This document shows positions 52,543 through 61,149 of a stretch of DNA of 64,000 nucleotides, piece after piece. Source of the DNA: Bacillota bacterium (GTDB lineage Bacteria > Bacillota > Ch66); contig JABLXP010000004.1 of assembly GCA_013178045.1 (NCBI GenBank), forward strand, positions 106,312 through 170,311. The letters run 5' to 3'. Made by a program: the position numbers and the translations under genes. Every line of letters begins with the position of its first letter. Within the stretch, counting starts at the first letter, position 1. The notes beneath the pieces were generated by a model. It saw nothing but the letters and a program-made list of their open reading frames with translations, was not told the origin of the DNA and did not search any database.

Positions 52543-53598
52543 ATGGAGCGGGTAGAAAGGGTAGTCTGTGCCTGTCGTGGTCAACAGCCAGACCGGGTAC
52601 CGCGGGGTGAACTGGGGATTGAACCAGGTTTAGTCCCGTTACTTCTGGAGGCAGCGGGATTAACGCCCACCGGCGATGCTCTGGTTGACCGGGTTCGGGT
52701 CATGCAGCGCCTGAAGTTCGATCTAACTGGTCTTACCCCTGCTTTACCTCGACAGGATACCGGTCGGGTTGATGAAAGGGGGCGGGTTATTTACCAGGAT
52801 GGCTGGGGACGCCAGGTGGTTAAGGTGAAGAATCAGACCCAGGTACTTGTTCCAGCCATTACAGAAACCGATCAGATCAAGAAATGGCACCCTCCCGACC
52901 TGGCGTTGATTGACCTTGATGAGATCCGAACCTGGCGGCAGCAAACTGACTTTTTCCTTTTTGCTGTTGTTGAGGGAGGGTTCAGCGCGGTTGCCAGTTT
53001 GTTTGAATTTACACAGTTTCTCAAACTGACTGTTACTCATCCTGTCGAAGTAGTTGCCCTGGTGCGAGAAATGTGTCAGTGGCAAAGTGAACTGGCTAAA
53101 CGGTGTGTTGCGGCTGGAGCGCACGGGGTGGTGGTGGCTGACGACTTGGCTTGGCAGCGGGGAACATTCATCTCGCCAGCTGCGCTTCGTCAGTTGGTTT
53201 TTCCCTCTTTAACCCGTCTGGTAGAGGAGATTAAGGCGATGGGTGTGCCGGTGTTCTTGCATGCGGATGGCGACTTGATGGATATAATGGATGACATCGT
53301 GGCGGCGGGGTTTGACGGGCTGCACTCATTGGAACCGGCGGCCGGGATGGAACTGGTAAAACTTAAGCAACTTTTCGGCCGAAAATTGTGCCTCTGGGGT
53401 AACCTGTCCGGTGATTTACTGCTGCCGGGAGTACCGCTTGACAAAGTCCAGAAAGCCACTCGACGTACGCTTGCTCAAGGTGCCCCGGGTGGAGGATTCA
53501 TCTTGGGAAACTGCACCGGCATCCTGTCTGAGGAGATGTCGCCGGCCCATATTCTGGCGATGTATGACACGGCAGATCAGTTTGGGATTAGAGAATAG
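52543..53598 (+). CDS. uroporphyrinogen-decarboxylase-fold protein, MtaA/CmuA-like
   Basis: A 351-residue TIM-barrel protein of the UroD family. The C half has GVPVFLHADGDLMDIMDDIVAAG, LHSLEPAAGMELVKLK, LWGNLSGDLLLPG and FILGNCTGILSEEMSP. MtaA-type corrinoid methyltransferases bind zinc through His-x-Cys...Cys; here the His is followed by Ala-Asp and only the late Cys (GNCTG) remains, so the metal site may differ. Pairing with the corrinoid activator gene suggests methyl transfer rather than haem synthesis. The substrate is unknown. Confidence 0.82.
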   Translation: MERVERVVCACRGQQPDRVPRGELGIEPGLVPLLLEAAGLTPTGDALVDRVRVMQRLKFDLTGLTPALPRQDTGRVDERGRVIYQDGWGRQVVKVKNQTQVLVPAITETDQIKKWHPPDLALIDLDEIRTWRQQTDFFLFAVVEGGFSAVASLFEFTQFLKLTVTHPVEVVALVREMCQWQSELAKRCVAAGAHGVVVADDLAWQRGTFISPAALRQLVFPSLTRLVEEIKAMGVPVFLHADGDLMDIMDDIVAAGFDGLHSLEPAAGMELVKLKQLFGRKLCLWGNLSGDLLLPGVPLDKVQKATRRTLAQGAPGGGFILGNCTGILSEEMSPAHILAMYDTADQFGIRE

Positions 53599-53635
53599 AC
53601 TAGTGAAACAACCAAATCTCTGTGTTAAAGACAAT

Positions 53636-53658
53636 GCGGCGAGCATTTGGCTCGCCGC
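53636..53658. terminator. stem-loop between convergent genes
   Basis: GCGGCGAGC at 53636-53644 pairs perfectly with GCTCGCCGC at 53650-53658 around ATTTG. The T tract is poor on both sides, but the position between convergent genes supports termination. Confidence 0.7.
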
Positions 53659-53668
53659 TGGAAATTAT

Positions 53669-54982
53669 TCATTCTAAATAGTTAATCACCAGTCCTGTGA
53701 TCAATTTTGGATAAAAGAAGGTGGATTTCTGTGGCATTTTATCACCGGCTTTAGCAACCGCAGTTACCTCTTCTACCCGGGTTGGGTTGAGGAAAAAGGC
53801 CAATTGCTGACTGCCTTCGTCTACAGCGGTGATGGCGTCAAGTGCATCTCGGGTATAGGTCAGATTATCCTGATTTTTACGCTGTTCACTGCCAATGCCT
53901 AGGATCCGTTCCAAGACCAGGGTGTCCAGAATGGCCACATCGAGCTGATGGAAGGCCGTCGACCGGGATTTGTCCATCACCTCAGCCAGAGCAACGTCGG
54001 GGCGCAGAGTTAAGAGGTAAAGCTGTTTTTCTTCCGTGTACAGACCGAAGACGTGCCGGTTCTGCCTCCTGTCAGCCATTAGTTGAAGGAAATTGGCCAG
54101 GTCAGCCTCTCGATTTGGCGACGTTGGATACACCTCAAGCTCGAACCAAGCCGTTAAGGCTTGCTTGAAATCAGCCAGGTTAAACTGGCGCAGGTTTCGC
54201 ACCAGGCGATGGGTAGGGAGGATAACCAGCCCATCATCGTGAAGATTAACCAGGGTGGCTAAGACGGTATCGTATCCCCTGAGTCCCTGGGAATGCATTT
54301 CGTCTCGGAAGTTGAGCGAAGTTTCGTAGCGGTGGTGGCCATCAGCAATAAAAATTTGACGTTGTTGCATCAATTTTTGCACTTGCTTGATAGTCTGTTT
54401 ATTAGTGATCACCCAGAGACGGTGGATTTCATTATTTTCATCAGTAAACTCCACATCAGGCGGCCGATTCCCAGCAGCTTTCCACAGCAATTGCTCAATT
54501 TGGCGATCAGGATCGGAATACAGGCCAAAGATCGGGCTGAAATTAGCCCGACATGCGCGCAGTAGCTGCAAGCGGTCTGCCTTCGGCTTGGAAAGTGTTT
54601 CTTCGTGAGGTAAGATATTACCCTGGCTGTACTCTTCAACCTTCAGACCGCAGAGGAAACCGGTGCGAATCTTTCTTTCGTTGCGAATAGTAAACTCCTG
54701 TTGGTACAGGTAGAAGGCTGGGTTGTCTTCTCGTTTCAAGATACCTTCCTCTAACCAACGGGCAAAATAGTTGGCAGCTCGGCTATAGCGGTTATTGCGT
54801 TCATCGTCCTGAGGAAGAACTTGTCCCAACTCCAGACGGATAATGTTGTAAGGGTGACGGGCGTAGTAGCGGGCTTGAGCTGGTGTGTCGATGACATCGT
54901 ATGGTGGTGTAACCACTAAGGCCATGTCTCCTATTTTGTTGGGGGCGTATCTCACTGCGGCAATAGGAACGATAGTGGCCAT
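53669..54982 (-). CDS. DUF1015 family protein
   Basis: A 437-residue minus-strand protein. It opens IVPIAAVRYAPNKIGDMALV and TPPYDVIDTPAQARYYARHPYNIIRLELG, the usual DUF1015 N terminus, and contains FIADGHHRYETSLNFRDEM in the middle. The conserved His/Arg cluster suggests an enzyme, but no reaction is established. ATG at 54982 follows GGGAGGG on the minus strand. It is monocistronic and flanked by a divergent PHP gene. Confidence 0.9.
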   Translation of the reverse strand: MATIVPIAAVRYAPNKIGDMALVVTPPYDVIDTPAQARYYARHPYNIIRLELGQVLPQDDERNNRYSRAANYFARWLEEGILKREDNPAFYLYQQEFTIRNERKIRTGFLCGLKVEEYSQGNILPHEETLSKPKADRLQLLRACRANFSPIFGLYSDPDRQIEQLLWKAAGNRPPDVEFTDENNEIHRLWVITNKQTIKQVQKLMQQRQIFIADGHHRYETSLNFRDEMHSQGLRGYDTVLATLVNLHDDGLVILPTHRLVRNLRQFNLADFKQALTAWFELEVYPTSPNREADLANFLQLMADRRQNRHVFGLYTEEKQLYLLTLRPDVALAEVMDKSRSTAFHQLDVAILDTLVLERILGIGSEQRKNQDNLTYTRDALDAITAVDEGSQQLAFFLNPTRVEEVTAVAKAGDKMPQKSTFFYPKLITGLVINYLE

Positions 54983-55173
54983 AATATACCCTCCCAGCTA
55001 TTTTTGATGGTAATTATATCCTATTGTATTATAACTGCAGAGGAATTTCAACTCGTATCTCTCTAAGGGTATGCGGGTCAAGTTGCAATTTCATGCTGTA
55101 GGTGGTTTAATTTAAATTGATATCGCTCGTTCTAGGTGGCCTGGAATATTATGGGAAGATAGGAGGCTCTATT

Positions 55174-55938
55174 TTGCTGGTTGATTACCATGTACACGGA
55201 ATGGGACACGGGACTTATAACCATTCGCGGGATGATTTAGCCGCTTTTATTCAGACCGGTCTCTCTGTCAACCTGAAAGAAATCGGTTTTGCGGAACATG
55301 ACTGGTATTTAAACAAGATCAATTGGACAAATTTATCCTCAATCCAGGCAGATTTTCCGCAAGTTGCTGTTCGCATTGGTCTGGAAGTGGACTATTTTCC
55401 TGAGAGAGAGAAGGAAATCGCGGGTTGGCTAATGAAGCATCCTTTTGACTATGTGATCGGCTCGGTCCATCATATTGGTGATTGGATGTTTGACCATCCC
55501 GATTGTGTAGCAGAGTACCAGCGGTGGGATATTGACGACCTTTATCAGGTCTATTTTAACCTGGTCGCGAGGCTTGTTCAGAGCCGGCTTTTTGATGTGA
55601 TCGGGCACCTGGATCTGATTAAAATCTTTGGCTATCGTCCGCAGCGAAGCCAACCAGAGCAGATGATTGAACCAGTGCTGAAAATGATCAGACAGGCCGG
55701 TTTGGTCGTGGAAATCAACACGGCTGGCCGATATCGACCAGTAGCCGAGGTTTATCCCAGTGAAAAGATTCTGACCAGGTGCTGGGAACATGATATTCCA
55801 ATCACCTTGAGTTCTGATGCCCACGAACCTGAGCAGGTAGGCCGCGACATAGGCTGGGCACGGGAACTGGCCAGGCGGATTGGTTACCGTCAGATCGCGA
55901 CTTTTCATCGACGGCAAATTGATTTTGTTTCGCTCTAA
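55174..55938 (+). CDS. PHP-domain phosphoesterase, histidinol-phosphatase-like
   Basis: A 254-residue PHP protein. VDYHVHGMGHGTYNHSRDDL gives the first metal-binding HxH, EIGFAEHDWY the second, DYVIGSVHHIGDW the third, IGHLDLIKIFG the fourth and ITLSSDAHEPEQVG the last. The order fits HisK-type histidinol-phosphate phosphatases. TTG 55174 follows ATAGGAGG; an upstream ATT frame is weaker. No other his genes are nearby, so the substrate is not certain. Confidence 0.85.
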   Translation: MLVDYHVHGMGHGTYNHSRDDLAAFIQTGLSVNLKEIGFAEHDWYLNKINWTNLSSIQADFPQVAVRIGLEVDYFPEREKEIAGWLMKHPFDYVIGSVHHIGDWMFDHPDCVAEYQRWDIDDLYQVYFNLVARLVQSRLFDVIGHLDLIKIFGYRPQRSQPEQMIEPVLKMIRQAGLVVEINTAGRYRPVAEVYPSEKILTRCWEHDIPITLSSDAHEPEQVGRDIGWARELARRIGYRQIATFHRRQIDFVSL

Positions 55939-55973
55939 TGATATTGGATTAAGAACAAAAGGAGGGGGTCTAC

Positions 55974-56435
55974 ATGTCTTATGAGGAAAAGCTCAAGGAG
56001 CTTGGCCTGGAAATCCCGAAAGTCCCGCAGCCGGTTGCTGCCTATGTGCCCGGGGTCAAAGTTGGAAACCTGGTGTATACTTCCGGGCAACTGCCGATGG
56101 TTCAGGGGCAACTCCAATTTTCCGGCCGCTTGGGGGAAAATCTTAGCGTGGAAGAGGGCTACCAGGCGGCCAGGATTTGCGCGCTGAACTGTCTGGCTGT
56201 GGTGAAAAGCCTGGCGGGCAGTTTAGAGACAGTGGAAAGAATTGTTAAAGTTACGGGCTTTGTTAACAGCGCCCCGGATTTTACCCAGCAGCCGCAAGTA
56301 CTTAATGGAGCTTCGGAGTTATTGGCCCAGATTTTCGGGGGAGCAGGTCAGCATGCCCGTTCAGCCGTTGGGGTGAATACCTTACCCCTTCAGGCACCAG
56401 TTGAGGTAGAAATAATCGTTAAACTTCGAGATTAG
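55974..56435 (+). CDS. RidA/YjgF family enamine/imine deaminase
   Basis: A 153-residue RidA-fold protein of the longer subfamily. GNLVYTSGQLPMVQGQ, FSGRLGENLSVEEGYQAARIC and HARSAVGVNTLPLQAPVEVE are conserved; the Arg in ARSAVGV is the catalytic carboxylate anchor of RidA. It hydrolyses reactive enamines and imines from PLP enzymes. It sits 35 nt after the PHP gene and 27 nt before ylbF-like. Confidence 0.92.
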   Translation: MSYEEKLKELGLEIPKVPQPVAAYVPGVKVGNLVYTSGQLPMVQGQLQFSGRLGENLSVEEGYQAARICALNCLAVVKSLAGSLETVERIVKVTGFVNSAPDFTQQPQVLNGASELLAQIFGGAGQHARSAVGVNTLPLQAPVEVEIIVKLRD

Positions 56436-56462
56436 TTAGTGGGAGTGAAGGAGGAGATCAGT

Positions 56463-56807
56463 ATGTCGGTTTATGATCAGGCGCATGCCCTGGCCCGGGC
56501 GTTGAAAAGTTGTGATGAGTACACATCCTTTTTGGCGGCCAAGGCCAAGGTTGATGCTGACAAGAATGCCAAAAAAATGTTGCGAGACTTTCAGCAGCGG
56601 CAGATCGCCGTGCAGAAAGCGCAGATGTTAAACGAAGAGGTGCCCGAGGAACAAATAAAGCAACTCGAGCGGATGTTTGAAGTGCTTAGCTATAATCCGA
56701 TCATTAAGGAATACCTGACCGCTGAATTCCGTCTGGCCAGAATGCTGGCGGATATCCAAAAAATTATCGGAGAAGCCGTGGAACTTGGCCTCGACGAAGA
56801 AGATTAA
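56463..56807 (+). CDS. YlbF/YmcA-family regulator
   Basis: A 114-residue all-helical protein. ATG 56463 follows GAAGGAGGAG. SVYDQAHALARALKSCDEYTSFLAAKAKVDAD and FQQRQIAVQKAQMLNEEVPEE, in two blocks, are typical of YlbF/YmcA proteins, which in Bacillus form a complex with YaaT that alters RNase Y activity and so sporulation and biofilm control. The RidA-YlbF pairing may be an operon. An AT-rich gap of ~200 nt follows. Confidence 0.85.
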   Translation: MSVYDQAHALARALKSCDEYTSFLAAKAKVDADKNAKKMLRDFQQRQIAVQKAQMLNEEVPEEQIKQLERMFEVLSYNPIIKEYLTAEFRLARMLADIQKIIGEAVELGLDEED

Positions 56808-56851
56808 TTTTATAGTTATAATTGGAAAAGCAATCACGAACATGAATAATG

Positions 56852-56905
56852 TATACTGTGTAAATGAAAAGAAATCAGCGAAAAACAGGAAGTATACAGT
56901 ATAAT
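56852..56905. promoter_or_regulatory. spaced inverted repeat and -10-like box upstream of the FMN oxidoreductase
   Basis: TATACTGT at 56852-56859 and ACAGTATA at 56896-56903 are exact reverse complements; TATAAT at 56900-56905 overlaps the second arm. A partial third site ACTGTA lies near 56934. This may be an operator, but no regulator is adjacent. Confidence 0.35.
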
Positions 56906-57016
56906 TGCCCAAAATCTATTTACTGTACGAAATTCAGCTTATATAATTCACTATAGACATAATGTTTCAGTTTCTCATACTCAAAATTAACATTAACATC
57001 GAGGAGGGTTATGGGA

Positions 57017-58597
57017 ATGACCTACAGTAAGGGGATTAACGCTACGGGTGCAACTTTGACGAAGGCCAGACTTGGCGATGACGTATGTCCCTACAGTGGG
57101 ATGTGTGTTACTTGCTTGGATGGATGCGTCGGTTTGTGCGAGGTTGGCAAGTCGGCTGTCCGGGCGAAGGAGGTTCTTTACCCACAACCGTTTGGGAAAA
57201 TCACGTCGGCTTCCCAAAAGGACTATCCAGTTGATTACTCTCATTTCAACATTATGGGCTCGGTTGTCGGTGCGTATGGGATTGAGGCCGACAGCAATAA
57301 AGCCCTCTTCCCCGCGGTTAACCTGGAGACAACTATTGGGGCAGGCCCGGACAAGATTAAACTAAAACTGCCAATTATTATTGGGGCGTTAGGTTCAACC
57401 AATGTCGCGTTGAATAACTGGGCCGAACTGGCGGCTGGTGCAGCTCTTTCGGGTGTTCCCATGGTTGTTGGAGAAAATGTTTGTGGGATGGACCCGAAAG
57501 CGGAATTTAAGAATGGTCGCGTAGTGAAAGCTCCTGACCTAGAGTTCAGAATCAAGTCGTATAGAGATTGGTATAACGGCTACGGGACCATTGCAGTTCA
57601 GGCCAACGTTGAAGATACCATGCTGGGGGTGCAGGAATACGCCCTATCTGAGCTTGGCGTGGAGGCAGTGGAAATTAAATGGGGCCAGGGAGCGAAAGAC
57701 ATCGGGGGCGAAGTTAAGCTGAACACAATTGAGCGGGCGCGCCTCCTGAAGAGCCGTGGCTATATTGTACTGCCCGATCCGGATGATCCGACCGTGGAAG
57801 CTGCTTACAATGCCGGTGCGTTTAATGAGTTTGAACGCCATTCGCGGATAGGCATGGTGACCGAGGAAGGTTTCCATAAACGGGTGGAAGAACTGCGGAA
57901 AGCCGGCGCCAAATATGTGTTCTTGAAGACAGGAGCATACCGGCCGGCCGACCTAGCCAGAGCGGTCAAGTTCTGCTCGGATGCGAAAATTGATTTGCTC
58001 ACTGTGGATGGTGCTGGCGGCGGTACCGGGATGAGCCCGTGGCGGATGATGAACGAGTGGGGTATTCCTACTGTGTACATCCATGCATTGTTGACGAAGT
58101 ACCTTGACCGGTTGGCGGCTAAAGGTGCTTATATTCCCAAAGTGGCTATTGCCGGTGGATTTGCTCTGGAAGACCAGGTGTTCAAAGGCTTAGCCTTGGG
58201 TGCGCCGCACGTTAATATGATCGAAATGGCCCGGGCTCCGCTGACGGCAGCCATGGTAGGCAAGACCGTAGCAGAAATGATTAAGAGTGGCAAGGTTCCG
58301 AACGAATACAAGAAGTATGGCGAAACCGTTGAACAGATCTTTATTCTGGCCGAACAGGTGAAGAAAGAACTCGGAGCCAGATTTGCCGACTTCCCGACCG
58401 GTGCGATTGGAGTATACAGCTATTTCGAACGGCTGGCCCAGGGGCTGCGGCAGTTCATGTGCGGAGCCCGGAAGTTCAGCCTGGAGTACATCACACGGAA
58501 TGACATCGTCGCCATCACCAAGGAAGCGGCCGAGATCAGCGGTATCAAGTACGTTATGGACTGTGATGCCGAAGAGGTTGAGAAGATTCTCGGTTAA
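57017..58597 (+). CDS. FMN-binding glutamate-synthase-family protein with N-terminal Cys cluster
   Basis: About 526 residues. The N terminus has VCPYSGMCVTCLDGCVGLCEVG, five Cys in 20 residues that could hold an iron-sulfur cluster. The rest is a GltB2-type FMN barrel: KLPIIIGALGSTNVALNNW, VVGENVCGMDPKAEF, VEIKWGQGAKDIGG and LTVDGAGGGTGMSPWRMMNEWGIP. The amidotransferase and GltD domains of true glutamate synthase are absent. ATG 57017 has better spacing to GAGGAGGG than ATG 57011. It is probably a ferredoxin-type oxidoreductase of unknown substrate. A long monocistronic gene. Confidence 0.86.
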   Translation: MTYSKGINATGATLTKARLGDDVCPYSGMCVTCLDGCVGLCEVGKSAVRAKEVLYPQPFGKITSASQKDYPVDYSHFNIMGSVVGAYGIEADSNKALFPAVNLETTIGAGPDKIKLKLPIIIGALGSTNVALNNWAELAAGAALSGVPMVVGENVCGMDPKAEFKNGRVVKAPDLEFRIKSYRDWYNGYGTIAVQANVEDTMLGVQEYALSELGVEAVEIKWGQGAKDIGGEVKLNTIERARLLKSRGYIVLPDPDDPTVEAAYNAGAFNEFERHSRIGMVTEEGFHKRVEELRKAGAKYVFLKTGAYRPADLARAVKFCSDAKIDLLTVDGAGGGTGMSPWRMMNEWGIPTVYIHALLTKYLDRLAAKGAYIPKVAIAGGFALEDQVFKGLALGAPHVNMIEMARAPLTAAMVGKTVAEMIKSGKVPNEYKKYGETVEQIFILAEQVKKELGARFADFPTGAIGVYSYFERLAQGLRQFMCGARKFSLEYITRNDIVAITKEAAEISGIKYVMDCDAEEVEKILG

Positions 58598-58637
58598 TCC
58601 CTGGCACTATAAAAAGTTAAAAATATGCTTTTCTGAG

Positions 58638-58660
58638 GGGGGTTGTCTGTGACAACCCCC
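58638..58660 (+). terminator. stem-loop after the FMN oxidoreductase
   Basis: GGGGGTTGTC at 58638-58647 pairs perfectly with GACAACCCCC at 58651-58660 around TGT. No T tract follows. The remaining ~220 nt to the next gene are AT-rich and probably carry its promoter. Confidence 0.7.
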
Positions 58661-58883
58661 AAAATATTGTCAACAACTTGTGGGTTAATCCAGGGAGCAT
58701 AAACTAAATGGCTACAAATGTATAACGGAATGTTATTGATTAACTCAACCGGCTGTGTAATAATATAACGTAATAATCATTATAACAGGAAATGTTTTCG
58801 GTTTTGTAGAAGGTTAATGCTGAGAATAATAAAATATTGTTAAAACGTATATTATTTTTTGACTAGACCAAGGGGAGGACCCA

Positions 58884-60041
58884 ATGATTTATTTAGATAA
58901 TGCGGCGACTTCCTGGCCGAAGCCGGAGAGTGTTTGTGAAGTCATGACTCGGTGTCTGCGGGAATATGGCGCCAATCCCGGGCGCGGGGGGCATCGTCTG
59001 TCCCTGCAGGCCGGGCGGGCGCTTTTAGAAACGCGCGAACTAGTGGCCGAATTGTTTGGGGTAAAGGATTCAGCGCAAATTGTTTTTACACTGAATGTTA
59101 CCGAAGCCCTTAATCTGGCGATTAAGGGCGTGACCAAGCCGGGTGATCATATTTTAATCAGTGGGATGGAACATAATGCTGTTGCCCGGCCAGCATTTAG
59201 TCTGGCTGAGAAGGGAATAGAGACGACTGTGATTCCCTGCTCGCCGGAAGGGTTAATCAATCCGGCGGATGTGGCGAACAACATCAGAGAGAACACGAAG
59301 CTTATCTGTGTTAACCATGCCTCGAACGTGACGGGGACCATCCAGCCGATTAACCAGATCGGGAAAATAGCGCGGGAACGCGGCGTGCTTTTCCTGGTTG
59401 ATTGTGCCCAGACTGCGGGGGTTTACCCAATCGATGTGAATAAAAGTCAGATCGACTTGCTGGCTTTTACCGGGCACAAAGGGTTGCTTGGTCCCCAGGG
59501 GACCGGGGGGTTATACATTCGCGAAGGGGTTGACGTGACTCCCTTAAAGCAAGGGGGGACGGGAAGCCATTCCGAGTTAATGTATCAGCCAGAGGTGATG
59601 CCCGATAAATTTGAAAGCGGCACGCCTAACACGGTCGGTTTGGTCGGCCTGGGGGCGGGGATCAAGTTTATCCTTGAGGAAGGGATGGAGACCATTCGCC
59701 GGCATGAACAAATGCTGACCAAGGAACTTTTGCAGGGTTTACGCGAACGAGAAGGGATGACCCTGTACGGACCCCAGGATGTAGAACAGCAGACGGCGGT
59801 TGTTTCGCTCAATATCAATGGACAGGAAGCCAATGAAGTGAGTTTTATCCTGGACCAGGTGTTTGATATCGCGACTAGAGCTGGTCTCCACTGTGCTCCG
59901 CTGGCCCATCAGACTATCGGTACCCTGGAGACGGGGACGGTCCGCTTGAGTCCTGGCTATTTTAATACTCTTGAGGAAATAAAGACAGTTCTGGACGCCT
60001 TGGCCACAATTGAAAGGGAAGGGAGTAGCCATGCCCGATAA
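58884..60041 (+). CDS. cysteine desulfurase family protein (class V aminotransferase)
   Basis: A 385-residue PLP enzyme. IYLDNAATSWPKPESV opens it; the PLP Lys is in LLAFTGHKGLLGPQGTGGL and the persulfide Cys is in ATRAGLHCAPLAHQ. This is the Csd-like subfamily that travels with DUF3343 rather than classic IscS/SufS. The DUF3343 gene overlaps it by 11 nt, and a terminator then separates both from sufC. A selenocysteine lyase or selenium-delivery role is therefore plausible, alongside sulfur mobilisation. Confidence 0.9.
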   Translation: MIYLDNAATSWPKPESVCEVMTRCLREYGANPGRGGHRLSLQAGRALLETRELVAELFGVKDSAQIVFTLNVTEALNLAIKGVTKPGDHILISGMEHNAVARPAFSLAEKGIETTVIPCSPEGLINPADVANNIRENTKLICVNHASNVTGTIQPINQIGKIARERGVLFLVDCAQTAGVYPIDVNKSQIDLLAFTGHKGLLGPQGTGGLYIREGVDVTPLKQGGTGSHSELMYQPEVMPDKFESGTPNTVGLVGLGAGIKFILEEGMETIRRHEQMLTKELLQGLREREGMTLYGPQDVEQQTAVVSLNINGQEANEVSFILDQVFDIATRAGLHCAPLAHQTIGTLETGTVRLSPGYFNTLEEIKTVLDALATIEREGSSHAR

Positions 60042-60285
60042 GTCAGCGATTTTCACCTTTCCTTCTACCCATCACGCCTTAAAAGCCGAGCAAGTGCTGA
60101 AGTCAACCCCGTTCAAGACTACCATCATCCCGGTGCCACGGGAGCTCACTTCCCTTTGTGGCCTGGCGATTAAGGTTGACCCGGAACACCGGGTGGCGGT
60201 TGAGGAAACTCTTGTCGCCTATGGTGTAAAAATCGAAGGAGTTTTTCTGCTTCCTCATAAGAAACAGAGCCATATGCGGGTTTAA
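60031..60285 (+). CDS. DUF3343 protein, putative Se/S carrier
   Basis: An 84-residue protein from ATG 60031. AIFTFPSTHHALKAEQVLK, then TTIIPVPRELTSLCGLAIKV match DUF3343 (PF11823, described as a putative Se/S carrier). The single Cys in SLCGLAI is the conserved candidate for carrying persulfide or selenide. It overlaps the cysteine desulfurase by 11 nt, so the two are likely co-expressed donor and carrier. The window's two selenoprotein genes make a selenium role attractive. Confidence 0.85.
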   Translation: MPDKSAIFTFPSTHHALKAEQVLKSTPFKTTIIPVPRELTSLCGLAIKVDPEHRVAVEETLVAYGVKIEGVFLLPHKKQSHMRV

Positions 60286-60291
60286 CTAGTG

Positions 60292-60317
60292 GTCCGGGCG
60301 GATTGCCTGGACTTTTT
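60292..60317 (+). terminator. terminator between the DUF3343 gene and sufC
   Basis: GTCCGGGC at 60292-60299 pairs with GCCTGGAC at 60305-60312 (one G-T) around GGATT, followed by T5. It separates the desulfurase pair from the Suf genes. Confidence 0.82.
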
Positions 60318-60393
60318 GGTGCATTTATGCTACGATTCCACTTAGAGGTGTCTGTCCGAAAAAATCTTATGGATGGATGAAGGAGGGATTAGG

Positions 60394-61149
60394 GTGCTGG
60401 AAGCAGTTGATATCAGTTTGAGCTTTCCAGTTAACGGCAACAGCGTGGCCAAAGAAGTGCTTAACCACATTAATGTAACGCTGGAACCGGGTAAATTTTA
60501 CGCTATTACTGGACCAAACGGGGGAGGCAAAACATCCTTAGCCAAAGTGATCATGGGAATCTATCAGCCTTCCGGGGGAAGGTTGTATTATAAAGGAGAA
60601 GACATCACCGAGTTAAGTGTCACTGAGCGGGCCCGGCGGGGGATTGCTTATGCTTTTCAGCAGCCGCCCCGGTTTAAGGGATTGCGCGTCCGTGACCTCT
60701 TGCGGATCGCCAATCACGACCTGGACGAAGCGGCCCTGCATGGTCTCTTACGGAACGTAGGCTTGTGTTTTGAGGACTATATTGACCGGGAGGTTGACGC
60801 CAGCTTATCGGGTGGTGAGATGAAACGGATTGAGATCGCGACACTTCTCGCCCGACAGGGAGAAATGACCATCTACGACGAACCGGAAGCCGGGGTTGAC
60901 CTCTGGACATTTCACCAGTTGGTCAACGTGATTATCAACCAGCACCACAAACGGCAGGGCACAACTTTAGTCATTACCCATAATGAAAGATTTCTCATGG
61001 CTGCGGACGAGGTCATGCTGGTCGCTGATGGGGAAATTCGGGAGCGGGGTAAGGTGGACAAGATCTGGCCTCTGATCAAGGATGACTATAACTGCCAGTG
61101 GAGAAATCAGTGTGGAGGAGAAACGAATGACCCTAACTGCATTAGATAA
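60394..61149 (+). CDS. sufC: minimal Suf system ATPase SufC
   Basis: A 251-residue SufC-type ABC ATPase, soluble and cytoplasmic. Walker A is GPNGGGKTSLAK, Q-loop YAFQQPPRFKGL, signature LSGGEMKRIEIA, Walker B with MTIYDEPEAGVDL and switch His VITHNERF. GTG 60394 follows GAAGGAGGG. It drives iron-sulfur cluster assembly on the SufB-like scaffold, whose gene overlaps it by 23 nt. No SufS, SufU or SufD follows, matching the two-gene SufCB (SmsCB) form of many anaerobes. Confidence 0.93.
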   Translation: MLEAVDISLSFPVNGNSVAKEVLNHINVTLEPGKFYAITGPNGGGKTSLAKVIMGIYQPSGGRLYYKGEDITELSVTERARRGIAYAFQQPPRFKGLRVRDLLRIANHDLDEAALHGLLRNVGLCFEDYIDREVDASLSGGEMKRIEIATLLARQGEMTIYDEPEAGVDLWTFHQLVNVIINQHHKRQGTTLVITHNERFLMAADEVMLVADGEIRERGKVDKIWPLIKDDYNCQWRNQCGGETNDPNCIR

